64,000 nucleotides of DNA. Source: Mycolicibacterium wolinskyi. GTDB lineage: Bacteria; Actinomycetota; Actinomycetes; Mycobacteriales; Mycobacteriaceae. The translations under genes and the position numbers were made by a program. Where the stretch lies: NCBI RefSeq assembly GCF_002101965.1, contig NZ_LQQA01000009.1:124001-188000 (forward strand), read 5' to 3'. Under the pieces are notes generated by a model. That model saw nothing but the letters and a program-made list of their open reading frames with translations. It was not told the DNA's origin and searched no databases. Shown one piece after another: positions 24,989 to 33,428 of the stretch. Every line of letters begins with the position of its first letter. The stretch's first letter is position 1.

Positions 24989-25806
24989 TGCGAGTCGGAT
25001 TTATCGGATTGGGCAGCCAGGGAGCCCCGATGGCTCGCCGGATCGTCGAGGGCGGCTACGAAACCACGCTGTGGGCGCGCCGGCCGGCCTCGGTCGAACC
25101 GTTCGCCGACACCGCGGCCAAGGTCGCCGGCTCCCCCGCCGAACTGGCCGCGGCCAGTGACCTCGTGTGCCTGTGCGTCGTCGGCGACGACGACGTCAGG
25201 CAGGTGCTCGGCGGCGAAAACGGTGTCCTGGCCGGCCTGGCGCGCGGCGGGATCATCGCCATCCATTCGACAGTGCATCCCGACACGTGCGCCGAGATCT
25301 CCGAACAGGCTGCCGCTCAGGGTATTTCGGTGATTGATGCACCGGTCAGCGGTGGCGAACCCGCGGCCACGGCGGGCACGCTGCTCGTGATGGTCGGCGG
25401 TGACGCCGACGTTGTCGAACGCGCCCGCCCGGTGTTCGCCACCTACGCCGATCCCATCGTGCACCTCGGCGGGGTCGGCGCGGGCCAGGTCGCCAAGATC
25501 CTCAACAATCTGCTGTTCAGCGCCAATCTGGGTGCGGCGATGAGCGCACTGGAACTCGGTGAAGCCCTCGGTGTTCCACGTTCGGCGCTGTGTGAGGTGA
25601 TCACGCGAGGCTCGGCGACCAGCAAGGCGCTGAACAGCATCGCGATGTTCGGCGGCACGCTCGACAACCTGGCACCCATCGCCGGCGCGCTGCTGCAGAA
25701 GGATTGCCGGCACGCGGCAAGTCTTGCCGACACCGCATCGGCGCCTCAGGGCGCCGTATTCGACGCGGCGGATGCGGCGCTGGCTCTCATGAACCACCCG
25801 CGCTGA
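24988..25806 (+). CDS. 3-hydroxyisobutyrate dehydrogenase-family NAD(P) oxidoreductase
   Basis: A beta-hydroxyacid dehydrogenase of 272 residues: N-terminal GFIGLGSQG, the substrate motif DAPVSGGEPAA near residue 115 and the catalytic Lys in GQVAKILNN near 167. It would oxidise a beta-hydroxy acid or reduce the matching semialdehyde. The start overlaps the hydrolase stop (TGATG). It is followed at once by a paralogue with the same overlap, which suggests two steps on related substrates or a heterodimer. Confidence 0.94.
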   Translation: MRVGFIGLGSQGAPMARRIVEGGYETTLWARRPASVEPFADTAAKVAGSPAELAAASDLVCLCVVGDDDVRQVLGGENGVLAGLARGGIIAIHSTVHPDTCAEISEQAAAQGISVIDAPVSGGEPAATAGTLLVMVGGDADVVERARPVFATYADPIVHLGGVGAGQVAKILNNLLFSANLGAAMSALELGEALGVPRSALCEVITRGSATSKALNSIAMFGGTLDNLAPIAGALLQKDCRHAASLADTASAPQGAVFDAADAALALMNHPR

Positions 25807-26600
25807 TGCGTATCGGTTTCATCGGTGCCGGCCGGATGGGCACGCCGATGGTGCAACGCCTCGTCGCAGCCGGGCACGACGTGCAGGCGGTGGGCCGCAC
25901 CGACGACAAACGCGCCGCCACAGCCGAATTGGGTGCGCATCCGGTGTCCCGATCCGTGGACGCCGGCCGAGACGCCGACGTCGTGATCGTGTGCGTCTTC
26001 ACCGACCAGCAGGTGCGCGCGATCTGCCTCGACGATGACCTGGTCGGCGCCATGCGGCCCGGATCGGTCATCGTGCTGCACACCACCGGGAGTCCGCGCA
26101 CTGCCGAGGAGATCGCGCGCCGGGCAGCCGAACACGACGTCGCCGTCGTCGACGCCCCGGTGAGCGGAGGTCCGCACGACATCGCCGCCGGTACGGTGAC
26201 GGTCTTCATGGGCGGCTCCCACGATGCCGTCGCGCGAGCCCGGCCGGCCGTGGCCGCATACGCCGATCCGGTGTTGCACGTCGGCCCGATCGGAGCGGGC
26301 CAACGGGTCAAGCTCGTCAACAACACGTTGTTCGCGGCCCAGATCGGCTTGGTCGCGGAAGGCGTCCGCCTCGGCAGTGAGCTCGGCATCGACGAATCCA
26401 CGCTGCTGACCGCACTCACGCACGGCAGTGCGGGCAGCCGCGCGCTCAGCGGCATCGCCGCGACGGGATCGGCCGATGCGTTCATCACCAGGGTCGGCGA
26501 GTTCATCGGCAAGGACGTCGCCGTGGTACGCACGACAGCCGCTGAGCTGGGCACTGATCTGGGTCTGCTCGACGCGACGGTCAGCGCGGCACTGAAGTAA
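25806..26600 (+). CDS. 3-hydroxyisobutyrate dehydrogenase-family NAD(P) oxidoreductase
   Basis: Paralogue of the preceding gene, 264 residues: GFIGAGRMG, DAPVSGGPHD and the catalytic Lys in GQRVKLVNN. It overlaps the previous stop as TGATG and ends the operon. The pair is a local duplication that has diverged widely outside the motifs. Confidence 0.94.
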   Translation: MRIGFIGAGRMGTPMVQRLVAAGHDVQAVGRTDDKRAATAELGAHPVSRSVDAGRDADVVIVCVFTDQQVRAICLDDDLVGAMRPGSVIVLHTTGSPRTAEEIARRAAEHDVAVVDAPVSGGPHDIAAGTVTVFMGGSHDAVARARPAVAAYADPVLHVGPIGAGQRVKLVNNTLFAAQIGLVAEGVRLGSELGIDESTLLTALTHGSAGSRALSGIAATGSADAFITRVGEFIGKDVAVVRTTAAELGTDLGLLDATVSAALK

Positions 26601-26666
26601 GGCCGCGCGCCGATCGCGACCTGATCAACACCTATTTCGTGCTTTTCAACGACTCCCAAACGGATT

Positions 26667-26683
26667 ACTGTTACCGTTACAGT
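26667..26683. promoter_or_regulatory. Imperfect palindrome over a -10 box
   Basis: The bases ACTGTTACCGTTACAGT form an imperfect inverted repeat (ACTGT...ACAGT). TACAGT at its right end is a good TANNNT -10 box for the P450 gene 66 bases downstream. The following decamer GTTACAGTTC recurs at the promoter of the TetR gene at 31454, so the TetR may control both. Confidence 0.45.
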
Positions 26684-26748
26684 TCAGCAGTTTCCCGTAA
26701 CGCCTCTCAGTGCGCTTCCGGCACCAGCCCGCCGTGGAGGAGGAGCCC

Positions 26749-27954
26749 ATGACCAAGCCTCAGGTGATATTCGATCCGTTCTCGGAGGACTACTTCAACA
26801 ACCCCTTCGACATCTACCGGCAGATGCGCGAGGAGGCCCCGCTGTACTACAGCGCGGAGCAGGACTTCTACGCCCTCACGCGGCACGAGGACGTCGCGGC
26901 GGCACTGAAGGACCACGAGGCCTTCTCGTCGTCGCGCGGCTGCGATCTGGCGATGGTCCAGGGCGATGAGCCGCCGCAGAAATCGATCATCTTCATGGAT
27001 CCGCCCGACCATCGGCACATGCGCAGCCTGCTCAACAAGGCCTTCACGCCACGGGCCATTCAGGCGCAGAAGGACACCATCGTCGAGCAGATCGACCACT
27101 ACCTCGCCATGATCGACTCCGACGAGTTCGACATCGTGCAGGACTTCTCCGGCCCGTTCCCGGTCGAGGTCATCACCCGGATGGCCGGCGTCGACCCGGA
27201 ATACCGTCAGCAGGTCCGGCACTGGATCGACACGAGCCTGTCGCGCGAACCGGGCCAGATCGGCTACTCCGAGGCCGGGATACAGGCCAACATCGACACC
27301 GCGATCTACTACTACTCGCTCGTGCAGAAGCGGCGCGAGCACCCGCAGGACGACATGATCAGTCGGCTGATCGCCGCCGAGATCCCGGGCGAGGACGGCC
27401 AGATGCGCCGCCTGGACGACATCGAGATCACCGGCTTCGCGACCCTGCTCGGCGGCGCGGGCGCCGAGACCGTGACCAAGCTGGTCGGTACGGCGATGGT
27501 GTTGTTCGCACGTCACCCCGAACAGTGGCAGAAGCTGCTCGACGACCGCGACAAGGTTCCGGCTGCGGTCGAGGAACTCCTGCGCTACGAGGGCCCGGTG
27601 CAGTACAACGTGCGCTACACGCTCAAGGAGGCACACGTTCCCAGCGGCACCATCCCGGCCGGCAAGCCGGTATTCCTGATCAGCGCGGCGGCCAACCGTG
27701 ACCCCGATGCGTTCACGAATGCCGACGCCTTCGACATCGACCGCAACCGAACCGAAGCGCAGAATCTGGGGCTGGGCTACGGAATTCACAGTTGCCTCGG
27801 GGCGGCACTGGCCCGCATGGAGAGCGCGATCGCCCTGGAGAAACTCCTCGACTTCATGCCGCGCTACGAAGTGCAGTGGGACGGGCTACAGCGCGTGCAC
27901 ATGCAGAACGTGGCGGGTTATTCGCATGTGCCCGTGAGGGTATTGCGCTCATGA
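26749..27954 (+). CDS. Cytochrome P450
   Basis: A 401-residue soluble P450: I-helix AGAET, K-helix EELLR, haem loop LGYGIHSCLG with Cys349 as ligand (Leu replaces the first Phe). The ATG at 26749 follows a GGAGGAGGAG site. Its stop overlaps the ferredoxin start as ATGA, so it has its own electron donor. It is a paralogue of the P450 at 36004 (shared REEAPLYY and DPP...H...L pattern). Confidence 0.95.
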   Translation: MTKPQVIFDPFSEDYFNNPFDIYRQMREEAPLYYSAEQDFYALTRHEDVAAALKDHEAFSSSRGCDLAMVQGDEPPQKSIIFMDPPDHRHMRSLLNKAFTPRAIQAQKDTIVEQIDHYLAMIDSDEFDIVQDFSGPFPVEVITRMAGVDPEYRQQVRHWIDTSLSREPGQIGYSEAGIQANIDTAIYYYSLVQKRREHPQDDMISRLIAAEIPGEDGQMRRLDDIEITGFATLLGGAGAETVTKLVGTAMVLFARHPEQWQKLLDDRDKVPAAVEELLRYEGPVQYNVRYTLKEAHVPSGTIPAGKPVFLISAAANRDPDAFTNADAFDIDRNRTEAQNLGLGYGIHSCLGAALARMESAIALEKLLDFMPRYEVQWDGLQRVHMQNVAGYSHVPVRVLRS

Positions 27955-28151
27955 CCAAGAAAATCCACGTCGATTTCGGCCTGTGCGAAAGCAACGGCGT
28001 TTGCATGGGCGTGATCCCCGAGGTGTTCGATCTCGACGACGAAGACTATCTGCACGTCCTGCAGGAGGACGTGACGCCGGAGAACGAGGCCGCCGTCCGC
28101 GAGGCCGTCCGGCAGTGCCCGCGCCAGGCCATCTCGATAGACGACGAGTAG
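27951..28151 (+). CDS. 3Fe-4S P450-type ferredoxin, Asn variant
   Basis: A 66-residue ferredoxin with Cys12, Cys18 and Cys56-Pro57; the variable cluster position is Asn15 (CESNGVC). It overlaps the P450 by 4 bases and is presumably its direct electron donor. Last gene of the operon. Confidence 0.94.
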   Translation: MTKKIHVDFGLCESNGVCMGVIPEVFDLDDEDYLHVLQEDVTPENEAAVREAVRQCPRQAISIDDE

Positions 28152-28545
28152 TCGTTGCGGTTCGTCTTCGTACCCGGCGGTTTTCACGCCGCGCGGCGCC
28201 GGACGGGCATGGTGACGGTCGGCCCGGCTATCAGCGACATTGTCGCTGAAACCGCCACATCCGCCACAGTGGCAGCACCCGTCCCGGAATGTGAAACCAC
28301 AAGAGACACACCGCTATCGTAGCGCTCACCAGCCCCGATGGTTGCGTGCCCGGCTATCAGCGACATTGTCGCTGCAAGGCGGGCAACACAATTCGCGATC
28401 CGCAGGAGGCTGGAGGGGTCAGAGTGCTTGCTGTTGCCGACAGCATGGTACGGAGGCGAAGGATGTTACGCAGGAGGCGTTTTCAGCGACAATGTCGCTA
28501 CTAGGCGGGCCGACCGACACAGCACCCGGAGACGCGCCTCGCGAG
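28152..28545. other. Convergent intergenic region with phased palindromes
   Basis: This 394-base stretch between the ends of two convergent P450 operons holds no convincing gene. Several short open frames cross it, but they have poor codon use and their only repeated peptides come from the DNA palindromes. Its main content is three AGCGACAWTGTCGCT sites (see the repeat entry). Confidence 0.65.
28233..28499. repeat. Three 15-bp palindromes at exact 126-bp spacing
   Basis: AGCGACATTGTCGCT occurs at 28233-28247 and 28359-28373, and AGCGACAATGTCGCT at 28485-28499. The start-to-start distance is exactly 126 bases both times, which is 12 turns of B-DNA at 10.5 bp per turn. Copies 1 and 2 also share a longer flank (CCCGGCTATC before the site). 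The DNA between the copies is not repeated. They could be protein-binding sites on one face of the helix, or members of a dispersed palindrome family that act as terminators. Confidence 0.75.
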
Positions 28546-29463
28546 CTACGCCGCGATGACGGATTTCCCGAAACTTTCGACGGTTTCGAGCGCGTGGGCC
28601 AAGCTGTCGCCCGGGAGCGACACATGTAGCCAGGTCACCCCGAGTGCGGACAGCTTCTCCACACCGGCCAGGTAAGCGTCGGCATTGAAATCCTCGTCAC
28701 CCGGATTGCCGCCGTCGAAGTTGTTGAACACGATGTCGATTGACGCGGCATCTCGATCGGCCGTATCCAACCGGACACGAAGATCGTCGATCCCGGCTGC
28801 CAACTTGTCCAGGGAATCGAGGGCCGCGGTTCCGGCCGTCTGCGCCAGGCCCGGCGGCGCGGCGAACGGGCACCAACCGTCACCGTGCCTCGCGACACGT
28901 GCCCGCGCGGCGGAGGTGTTGCCGCCGATCCAGATCGGTGGATGCGGCTGGCTCACCGGGCGCGGGTGCGCCGTGATGCCCCGAGCGCTGAAGTGCTTGC
29001 CCTCGAACGTCAGGTCGTCGGTGGTCCACACGGCACGGATGACTTCGAGCGCCTCATCGAACAGCTCGGTGCGCTCGTCGAATGCCACGCCGAGCGCCGC
29101 GAACTCGCGCTTGAGATAGCCCACGCCGACCGCAAGGGTGAACCGACCACCCGACAGCAGGTCGAGGGTGGCGCCGGATTTGGCGACCACGAACGGGTTT
29201 CGGTACGGCAGAACGACGATGTTGGGCACGAGGCGCAGCGTCGTCGTCCCGGCCGCGGCAAACGCCATCGCCACGAAGGGATCGAGCGCGTCGTGGCCGC
29301 CCGCGTCCAGCCAGCGCTGCGACGGGGCGGGGTGATCGGTGAACCCGAACCCATCGAAGCCGGCGGCTTCGGCCGCAGTCGCCACCGCCGCGATCCCGTT
29401 GCCGCTCACCAGATCCGGATGATACGGATGGGTGTGCATCGGGTGGGTGATGCTGTAGCGCAC
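28546..29463 (-). CDS. LLM-class F420-dependent oxidoreductase
   Basis: A 305-residue luciferase-like protein with the hallmarks of the mycobacterial F420 group: GFTDHPAPSQRWLDAGGHDALDP split over the first 65 residues, LSGGRFTLAVGVGYLKREF near 105 and PIWIGGNTSAARARVARHGDGW near 175. It is the last gene of the operon that begins with the P450 at 31256. The GTG at 29463 has no clear ribosome site; the next in-frame ATG is 8 codons inside, so the true start is uncertain by that much. Confidence 0.9.
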   Translation of the reverse strand: MRYSITHPMHTHPYHPDLVSGNGIAAVATAAEAAGFDGFGFTDHPAPSQRWLDAGGHDALDPFVAMAFAAAGTTTLRLVPNIVVLPYRNPFVVAKSGATLDLLSGGRFTLAVGVGYLKREFAALGVAFDERTELFDEALEVIRAVWTTDDLTFEGKHFSARGITAHPRPVSQPHPPIWIGGNTSAARARVARHGDGWCPFAAPPGLAQTAGTAALDSLDKLAAGIDDLRVRLDTADRDAASIDIVFNNFDGGNPGDEDFNADAYLAGVEKLSALGVTWLHVSLPGDSLAHALETVESFGKSVIAA

Positions 29464-29477
29464 TGCGGCCGCCGAGG

Positions 29478-29768
29478 TCAGGCGGGGAAGCCGGAGAGGA
29501 TCACGCCGTTGCAGTCAGCCGCGCTCTGGCGGACCTTGGCCGCCTTCTGGTAGGCGTCGGAGTAGTACCACTCGCGGGCGGCGTCGACGGACTCGAACTC
29601 GAGCACGACGGTCTGGGTGCCGTGCCAGGTGCCCTCGACGACTTCCGGTTTCTGGTCGACGGCGACGATGGTCGCGCCTGCCATGGCTTGCTGCGCCAGC
29701 TTCGCGTACTCGCCCATGCCCGCCGGATCCTTGATGTCCTCGGTGATGATTACATAGCCTCTTGCCAT
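29478..29768 (-). CDS. DUF1330 family protein
   Basis: A 96-residue ferredoxin-like-fold (dimeric alpha/beta barrel) protein of the DUF1330 type: GYVIITEDIKDP at the N-terminus and LEFESVDAAREWYYSDAYQ near residue 60. Members often sit in catabolic operons without known function. The ATG at 29768 has GAAGGAT upstream, 13 bases from the ferredoxin stop. Confidence 0.9.
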   Translation of the reverse strand: MARGYVIITEDIKDPAGMGEYAKLAQQAMAGATIVAVDQKPEVVEGTWHGTQTVVLEFESVDAAREWYYSDAYQKAAKVRQSAADCNGVILSGFPA

Positions 29769-29781
29769 CGAATATCCTTCT

Positions 29782-29976
29782 CTAGTCGTTGATCTCGCTG
29801 ATCGCCCGTTCTGGGCAGTTCTCGACCGCCTCGCGGGCGGCGTCCTCGAGTCCGGCGGGCACGCCTTCTGGGTCGGCGACCGCCCAACCATCGTCTGACA
29901 TCTCGAAGACCTCGGGGCACAGCGTCAGGCACATACCGTGGCCGGCGCAACGGTCCTCGTCGACCCTGACCCGCAT
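29782..29976 (-). CDS. 3Fe-4S P450-type ferredoxin, His variant
   Basis: A 64-residue ferredoxin with Cys10, Cys16 and Cys54-Pro55; the variable cluster position is His13 (CAGHGMC), the commonest form in mycobacteria. The start overlaps the P450 stop (TGATG), so it is the presumed donor of that P450. Confidence 0.95.
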   Translation of the reverse strand: MRVRVDEDRCAGHGMCLTLCPEVFEMSDDGWAVADPEGVPAGLEDAAREAVENCPERAISEIND

Positions 29977-31256
29977 CAGGTGTCGAACTCCAGATGCAGT
30001 TCGGTCAAGCCGCGCAGGATGAACGTCGGGATGTAGGTGTAGCGCCGCTCCCCCGCAGGGCCGTGCTTGGCGTCGGAGATCCGGATGTCGGTCGTGCGGT
30101 CGAGCAGACGCTCGAGGCCGACGCGAGTCTCGGCGCGGGCCAGCGGCGCACCGGGGCAGCTGTGGATGCCGCGGCCGAACGCGAGGTGCTGGCGGGCGTT
30201 CTTACGCGCCGGGTCGAACGTGTCCGGATCTTCGAATCGGCGCGGGTCGCGATTGGCCGCCCCGTTGAGCACCATCACCGTGGTGCCCGCACTCAGCTCG
30301 GTCTCCCCGACGGTTACCGGGCAGCGCGATAGCCGGAAGTCGCCTTTCACCGGGCTTTCGATGCGCAAGGCCTCTTCGATGAAATTCGGTATGAGACTGC
30401 GGTCGTCGCGCAGGCGCTGCTGGATCTCGGGCTGCTCGCCGAGCACTTTGAGCGCGGTACTCAGCAGTCGGACCGTGGTTTCCTGGCCGGCGGAGAAGAC
30501 GTTCGTCGCGACGCGCGCGACATCGCCCACATCGGGAAGCGTCCCGTCCGGGAACGTCGCGGTGGCCAGACCCGTCAGAACGTCATCGCGGGGGTTGGCC
30601 CGGCGATCCGACGCGTAGTCGGCGAACTGCCCGTAGAGAAACTCCAGCGGACTGTGCGACAACGATTCCTTGCTGGTGCTGCCGACACCGCCGCCGGAAT
30701 GTTGCTTGATGCCGCTGACGAATGACTCCCGGTCCTCGTCGGGTATGCCCAGCAGATCGGCGATCACCAAGAGCGTGAAGGGACCGGCGAAGCCCTTGAT
30801 GAACTCGCCCTCGCCGGGCGCGAGGAAGTTGTCGAGCACCTCGTCGGCAAGCTGCCACATCGCGTCCTCGTTCTCTTTGAGGCGCTTCGGTGTGATCAGC
30901 CGCATCAGCAGCGACCGGTGATTGGTGTGCGTCGGCGGATCGAGCGTCGGCAGCTGGTCACTGAACGGCAATTCGTCGCGGTGCTTTTCGATGAGCGCCG
31001 TGACTTCCTCACCGCTGCGGCCCTCCAGCGGTACCGGGAACCCCGGGAACGGGCCGGTCACCGAGATGCACGACGAGAAGGTCTCCTCGTCGTTGTAGAC
31101 CTGGACGGCTTCGTCCCAGCCCGTCACCATCGTCACGTTGTAGTGGTCCTCGCGCGTGACCGGGCACTTGTCACGCAACGCCTCGAAGAACGGGTACGGG
31201 TTGTCGACCAATCGTTCATCGCGGAAGAAATCGATACCGGTTGGGTCGATCGCCAT
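29976..31256 (-). CDS. Cytochrome P450
   Basis: A 426-residue P450: I-helix AGQETT, K-helix EEALR and a canonical haem loop FGRGIHSCPG with Cys367. It heads the operon P450, ferredoxin, DUF1330, LLM oxidoreductase. The ATG at 31256 has GGGAGA 7 bases upstream. It is a paralogue of the partial P450 at 1-1225. The promoter is divergent from the TetR gene at 31454, which is the probable regulator. Confidence 0.96.
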   Translation of the reverse strand: MAIDPTGIDFFRDERLVDNPYPFFEALRDKCPVTREDHYNVTMVTGWDEAVQVYNDEETFSSCISVTGPFPGFPVPLEGRSGEEVTALIEKHRDELPFSDQLPTLDPPTHTNHRSLLMRLITPKRLKENEDAMWQLADEVLDNFLAPGEGEFIKGFAGPFTLLVIADLLGIPDEDRESFVSGIKQHSGGGVGSTSKESLSHSPLEFLYGQFADYASDRRANPRDDVLTGLATATFPDGTLPDVGDVARVATNVFSAGQETTVRLLSTALKVLGEQPEIQQRLRDDRSLIPNFIEEALRIESPVKGDFRLSRCPVTVGETELSAGTTVMVLNGAANRDPRRFEDPDTFDPARKNARQHLAFGRGIHSCPGAPLARAETRVGLERLLDRTTDIRISDAKHGPAGERRYTYIPTFILRGLTELHLEFDT

Positions 31257-31397
31257 GTGTTTCTCCCGTTCCAGCCGCCGTCGCGAGAATGCGGCTCTCA
31301 TTCTTGAGTATCAGATTTCCATAGCACCTGTATTGCGTCAATGCGGCCGCGCCGGGCGGTGCGTATCCGCGCGGAGGTTCGCGGGGGAAGTTCAAGT

Positions 31398-31418
31398 TAG
31401 TTAGACGAACGTCAACTA
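31398..31418. promoter_or_regulatory. Bulged inverted repeat in the P450-TetR divergent region
   Basis: TAGTTAGACG at 31398-31407 pairs with CGTCAACTA at 31410-31418, allowing one unpaired A. Its size and position, between the P450 and TetR genes, fit a TetR-family operator for autoregulation and control of the P450 operon. Confidence 0.5.
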
Positions 31419-31441
31419 TTCCCACTGGACAAAACCGCTGT

Positions 31442-31447
31442 TACAGT
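31442..31447 (+). promoter_or_regulatory. -10 box for a leaderless TetR transcript
   Basis: TACAGT lies 6 bases before the ATG at 31454, so transcription would begin at or next to the start codon. There is no ribosome site, which agrees with a leaderless mRNA. Confidence 0.55.
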
Positions 31448-31453
31448 TCGCGT

Positions 31454-32110
31454 ATGCCCAAGGCTGTCGCGCCGCCATCCGTTGACGGTGGTCAGCGTCG
31501 CGCGTCGTATCAGCGGGCCCGCTCTCACGAGACCAAACGCAGTTTGGTGCAGGCGGCGATGGCGTTGTGGCGGACCAACGGCTACGCGCGCACGACCGTC
31601 GCCGACATCTGCCGGGCCGCCGGCGTGTCCCGCGCGCTGTTCTACTTCTATTTCCCGGGCAAAGAGGACGTCCTCTTCGAGGTGGGGCTGCTGTCGACCC
31701 GCGCTGCGCAGATGCGCGTGCAATCGATGCTGAGCTCCGACTATGAGGTGGTGCCGGTCATCGCCGAGGCGCTGCGCAACCTGGAGCGGTCGATGGCGCG
31801 CAACCCGCCGGAGTTGATCATCGAGACCATTCTCGAGGGCTACCGCCACGAGCACCGCATCCTGACCGGCGACGCCGATCCGGATGCGCTGGGCGCGGAC
31901 ATGTTCGGTGAGCTGTTCACCAGGGCGCAGGCCGACGGCAAGCTCGCGGCCCATGTCGACGTGGCTCACCTGTCGCATCTGGCCCAGATCCTCGTGAGCG
32001 AAGGCGTGCGGCACTGGGCCGGTGGCAGCTACGGCGACCGGTCGTTCTCGGACGTGGTAACCGGCGATATCGCCGCGCTGGTCGCAGGCTTCAACACCAT
32101 CAGATCCTAG
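31454..32110 (+). CDS. TetR-family regulator
   Basis: A 218-residue TetR regulator: helix-turn-helix at about residues 45-65 (VADICRAAGVSRALFYFYF) after a basic N-terminus, then a helical ligand domain. It is divergent from the P450 operon and the first gene of a plus-strand operon with acyl-CoA dehydrogenase, kinase and MDR genes. Probably senses an acyl-CoA or the pathway substrate and represses both directions; the operator candidate is at 31398-31418. Confidence 0.94.
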   Translation: MPKAVAPPSVDGGQRRASYQRARSHETKRSLVQAAMALWRTNGYARTTVADICRAAGVSRALFYFYFPGKEDVLFEVGLLSTRAAQMRVQSMLSSDYEVVPVIAEALRNLERSMARNPPELIIETILEGYRHEHRILTGDADPDALGADMFGELFTRAQADGKLAAHVDVAHLSHLAQILVSEGVRHWAGGSYGDRSFSDVVTGDIAALVAGFNTIRS

Positions 32111-32126
32111 ATCGCAAGGAGGCGAT

Positions 32127-33428
32127 ATGGCTTGGGATTTCGAGACCGACGCCGAGTATCAGCAGCTGCTCGACTGGACGGATGCGTTCGTTCGCGACCG
32201 CGTCGAACCCCTCGACCTCGTCTGGCCCCACCAGCAGTTCACCCCGCTCGAGGGCAAACGGCGCGAGGCGATCGCCCCGCTGAAAGACGAAGTCCGCCAG
32301 AGAGGTTTGTGGGCCACGCACCTGGGTCCCGAACTCGGCGGCCAGGGTTACGGTCAGCTCAAGCTCGCGCTGCTCAACGAGATCCTGGGCCGCTCGCAAT
32401 GGGCTCCGATCGTATTCGGTTGCCAGGCACCGGATACCGGCAATGCCGAGATCATCGCGCACTACGGCACCGACGAGCAGAAGCAGAGATATCTTCGGCC
32501 GCTGCTCGACGGTGAGCTGTTCTCGTGCTACTCGATGACCGAACCGCACGCCGGCGCCGACCCGACCCTGTTCACCACCCGGGCGGTGCGCGACGGGGAT
32601 GACTGGGTGATTAACGGCTGGAAGTTCTTCTCGTCCAACGCCGCAACCGCATCGTTCCTGATCGTGATGGTCGTGACCAATCCTGACGTCAGCGCCTATC
32701 AGGGCATGTCGATGTTCCTCGTGCCGACCGACACCCCTGGCGTCAAGATCGTCCGCAATGTCGGCCTGTACGGCGAACGCGACGACGAGGGCTCGCATGC
32801 GCTGATCCACTACGACAACGTCCGGGTACCGAACGAGGCGCTGCTGGGTGGCGAGGGGCAGGCGTTCGTCATCGCCCAAACCCGGCTGGGCGGTGGCCGG
32901 ATCCACCATGCCATGCGCACCATCGGTCTCGCCCGCAAGGCGCTCGACATGATGTGTGAACGTGCGCTGAGCCGCGAGACACAGGGCAGCCGCCTGTCCG
33001 ACAAACAGTTCGTGCAGGGCTACATCGCCGACTCGTATGCACAGCTGTTGCAGTTCCGGTTGATGGTGCTCTACACCGCGTGGGAGATCGACAAGTACAA
33101 CGACTACAAGAAGGTTCGCAGGGACATCGCCGCCGTCAAGGTCGTGATGCCGACCGTTCTGCACGACATCGCCTGGCGCGCAATGCAGGTGCACGGTGCG
33201 CTGGGAGTCACCAATGAGATGCCGTTCCTCGGGATGGTCACCGGCGCGGCCGTGATGGGCCTGGCCGACGGGCCGACGGAGGTGCACAAGACCACGGTCG
33301 CCCGGCAGGTGTTGCGCGACTACGAGCCCACCGACGACACGTGGCCCACCGAGTGGATACCCCGCAAGCGGGAAGCGGCGCGGGCACGGTTCGCCGACTA
33401 CCTGGAAGCCGAGGTCGGCAATCTGTGA
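32127..33428 (+). CDS. ACAD10/11-like acyl-CoA dehydrogenase
   Basis: A 433-residue acyl-CoA dehydrogenase. The C-terminal motif LADGPTEVHKTTVA and the segment around MQVHGALGVTNEMPF closely resemble the dehydrogenase domain of mammalian ACAD10/11 and bacterial LvaC-type proteins. In those systems it removes phosphate from a 4-phosphoacyl-CoA rather than simply desaturating. The next gene encodes an APH-family kinase, the other half of that system. ATG at 32127 with AAGGAGG upstream. Confidence 0.92.
   Translation: MAWDFETDAEYQQLLDWTDAFVRDRVEPLDLVWPHQQFTPLEGKRREAIAPLKDEVRQRGLWATHLGPELGGQGYGQLKLALLNEILGRSQWAPIVFGCQAPDTGNAEIIAHYGTDEQKQRYLRPLLDGELFSCYSMTEPHAGADPTLFTTRAVRDGDDWVINGWKFFSSNAATASFLIVMVVTNPDVSAYQGMSMFLVPTDTPGVKIVRNVGLYGERDDEGSHALIHYDNVRVPNEALLGGEGQAFVIAQTRLGGGRIHHAMRTIGLARKALDMMCERALSRETQGSRLSDKQFVQGYIADSYAQLLQFRLMVLYTAWEIDKYNDYKKVRRDIAAVKVVMPTVLHDIAWRAMQVHGALGVTNEMPFLGMVTGAAVMGLADGPTEVHKTTVARQVLRDYEPTDDTWPTEWIPRKREAARARFADYLEAEVGNL

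Noticed and set aside
28233..28499. CRISPR-like array from three evenly spaced repeats
   Set aside because: Repeats are only 15 bp palindromes, the 111-bp gaps are too long, copy number is three and no cas genes are present.
28240..28629. Short frames across the convergent P450 region with repeated SATMSL/SDIVA peptides
   Set aside because: The peptide repeats arise only because the DNA palindromes are spaced by a multiple of three; codon use is poor and there is no ribosome site.
31285..31299. Another copy of the GAGAAT-N3-ATTCTC operator near the P450 at 31256
   Set aside because: The right half reads GCTCTC, only four of six matches, so it was not counted in the regulon.
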